From: a virus
Reading direction: 5' to 3' (one strand)
DNA: 38,078 nucleotides
Virus record (IMG/VR): IMGVR_UViG_3300020451_000471
Location: 1-38,078 of that record
Both the position numbers and the translations under genes were made by a program. This document shows, piece after piece, positions 36,906 to 38,078 of the stretch (within the stretch, counting starts at the first letter, position 1; every line of letters begins with the position of its first letter). A model generated the notes under the pieces. It was not told the origin of the DNA, ran no database searches, and worked only from the letters and a program-made list of their open reading frames with translations.

Positions 36906-37784
36906 TTAAGCTTCTGTTTTAACTGCTATAACATCCCATTTAGTATCAGTATCATTATAAATACATCCTATGTATAATTTCTTGCTTACTGTTGTAGTAG
37001 TTGGTAAAGTAACACCTATTGCTGTAAATATTGCATTAAAAGCTATACTCCTTGCGCTTCCATCATCTTTAAGTCTAATGATTAACTTTTGGCCCTGAAC
37101 AGGTGAACCCGTTGGAGCTGCTATTGTTAAACCTTCAGCCTGTGCCGTTATTACTGCAAAATCTGTACTATCTGCATCTACTGTTAATGTTGCTGTGGAT
37201 GCCGTTGAACTTACAATAGGATTAACAACCGCTTTTCTCTTAATGCTCTTTTTGTTTCCAGAATCAGCACTATCCTCAATAATAAATTCATCATCACTTG
37301 CAACTGTTGTTTTTTCTGTTATTGTTGTGATCTCATTAGCAGCATTTACATGAACAGCATTTGCATCGCTTGTAGCTGGTAAGTCTGCAATAGTAATTTT
37401 CTTTTTGTTGTTACTATCAGCAGCATCTTCTATTAATAGAATATCACTAGTTGTAGGAGTACCTTTAGCAGTTATGCCATTAATCTCACCTCCTACATTT
37501 ACATGAACAGCATTTGCATCAGTACCACCACCAGCAGAAACATCAATATATCCTCTCACAGTAGAATACAAAGCATCTATGTCACCTGTACTAGGACTTG
37601 TAACCTCACTAAAAGGAATACTTATGTAAACCTGTCCTCTCTGGTTACCGTCATCATCTGAATCATCGTAGATATTAATATTAGTGCCTCTTTTTAAAAG
37701 CTTTACATTGCCATGCTTGATATAAGTTATTGCTCCTTTGAAGTCAATCTCTATACCGCTTGTTAAGTTAGTTATTGTTGCCAT
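36906..37784 (-). CDS. Fibre-like protein with duplicated modules
   Basis: A 292-residue protein. Residues 1-80 (MATITNLTSGIEI, IYDDSDDDGNQRG, EVTSPSTGDIDALYSTVRGY) repeat the whole protein encoded just upstream at 37784-38023. Then two related modules follow: TDANAVHVNVGGEINGIT...IEDAADSNNKK and SDANAVHVNAANEITTIT...IEDSADSGNKK. The last 90 residues form a beta domain (GQKLIIRLKDDGSARSIAF, KLYIGCIYNDTD), like C-terminal fibre domains. It probably forms a host-contact fibre or its tip. Start and stop are both close to neighbours. Confidence 0.55.
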   Translation of the reverse strand: MATITNLTSGIEIDFKGAITYIKHGNVKLLKRGTNINIYDDSDDDGNQRGQVYISIPFSEVTSPSTGDIDALYSTVRGYIDVSAGGGTDANAVHVNVGGEINGITAKGTPTTSDILLIEDAADSNNKKKITIADLPATSDANAVHVNAANEITTITEKTTVASDDEFIIEDSADSGNKKSIKRKAVVNPIVSSTASTATLTVDADSTDFAVITAQAEGLTIAAPTGSPVQGQKLIIRLKDDGSARSIAFNAIFTAIGVTLPTTTTVSKKLYIGCIYNDTDTKWDVIAVKTEA

Positions 37785-38023
37785 TAGTCTATGTAAGTTC
37801 TAATTGTTGTGTATAAATTATTTAAGTCCGCTGTACTAGGGCTTGTTACCTCTGCATGAGTAACCCTAATAGCATCTGCTCCTTTTCTGTTTTCTGAGTT
37901 ATCGTATATCGAAACTGTTGAACTGCTCTTGATTAGTTTAACATTTGCATACTTAATAAAATAAGTATCTCCATGAGAATCTACTATCTCAATGCCATCT
38001 GTTTTATTTGTAATTGTAGCCAT
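37784..38023 (-). CDS. Small paralogue of the fibre N-terminal domain
   Basis: A 79-residue protein (MATITNKTDGIEI, IYDNSENRKGADA, EVTSPSTADLNNLYTTIRTY) that is a stand-alone copy of the first 80 residues of the fibre-like protein downstream. A gene duplication at a virion attachment domain is the simplest reading. It is the first gene of the structural block after the junction terminator. The first 38 bases of the window repeat its start because of the terminal overlap. Confidence 0.6.
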   Translation of the reverse strand: MATITNKTDGIEIVDSHGDTYFIKYANVKLIKSSSTVSIYDNSENRKGADAIRVTHAEVTSPSTADLNNLYTTIRTYID

Positions 38024-38078
38024 ATCTTTTATTTGTATAGCTTATGTATGGATGTTACTAATATAAAAAAAAGAGCCA
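37986..38078. repeat. Terminal direct repeat, right copy
   Basis: The 93-base counterpart of 1-94. It contains the start of the 79-residue gene and the leading part of the junction terminator. Differences from the left copy are the Thr codon (ACA) and one fewer A in the run. Confidence 0.85.

Noticed and set aside
1-38078. Terminal repeat as phage attachment sites (integrated prophage)
   Set aside because: The repeat covers a gene start and part of a terminator, there is no integrase or tRNA end, and overlap of a circular assembly explains it better.

Overview
The window looks like a complete, circularly permuted tailed-phage genome of about 38 kb. The first 94 and last 93 bases are near-identical copies. 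Every convincing gene reads on the minus strand. The DNA is A+T-rich. Start sites lack Shine-Dalgarno sequences and have A-rich leaders, and several transcription units are preceded by TAnnTTTG boxes with an upstream TTG/TTTG. This is the promoter and translation style of Bacteroidetes, so the likely host is a flavobacterium. No tail-sheath gene is recognisable and there is a long TP901-type tape measure, which suggests a siphovirus. I see no integrase, excisionase or repressor, so a virulent lifestyle is the simplest reading.

Layout in transcription order (high to low coordinate, crossing the circle junction). (1) 38023-27831: fibre-like proteins, tail completion and gp10-like proteins, two large tail proteins, the tape measure and three small Cys-containing or helical proteins, closed by a terminator. 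(2) 27699-20825: ClpP-like prohead protease with a scaffold-like tail, major capsid protein, a possible tail-tube protein, portal, connector and a beta-helix spike. (3) 20685-19731: lysis cassette with a membrane/coiled-coil protein, an M15 peptidase and a small membrane protein, then a terminator. (4) 19569-9133: early and replication genes, with many small unknowns, a possible annealing protein, an SSB-tailed protein, RusA, a protein carrying DnaA domain IV, a DUF4373-like initiator with an internal iteron array, a RecA/DnaB-like ATPase, an SF2 helicase, an N4/N6 methyltransferase and MazG. (5) 9093-6382: a self-contained nitrogen cassette of P-II signalling protein, Amt ammonium transporter and outer-membrane porin, with its own promoter box and a strong terminator. 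(6) 6368-130: terminase subunits, a C5 methyltransferase, a gene with a probable programmed -1 frameshift, a glycosyltransferase and small proteins, closed by a terminator at the circle junction.

The most exciting system is the P-II/Amt/porin cassette. It appears to be a complete phage-borne ammonium-uptake unit covering the outer membrane, the inner membrane and the regulator, inserted between early genes and the packaging genes. All key Amt residues and the P-II nucleotide-binding and T-loop residues are present. A second notable point is replication. The phage encodes no polymerase but carries a DnaA-type DNA-binding domain, six tandem 11-bp repeats inside its initiator gene, and two proteins ending in the SSB-like tip DDLPF. 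This points to takeover of the host replisome from a phage origin.

Functions are assigned from motifs read by eye. No database search was possible.
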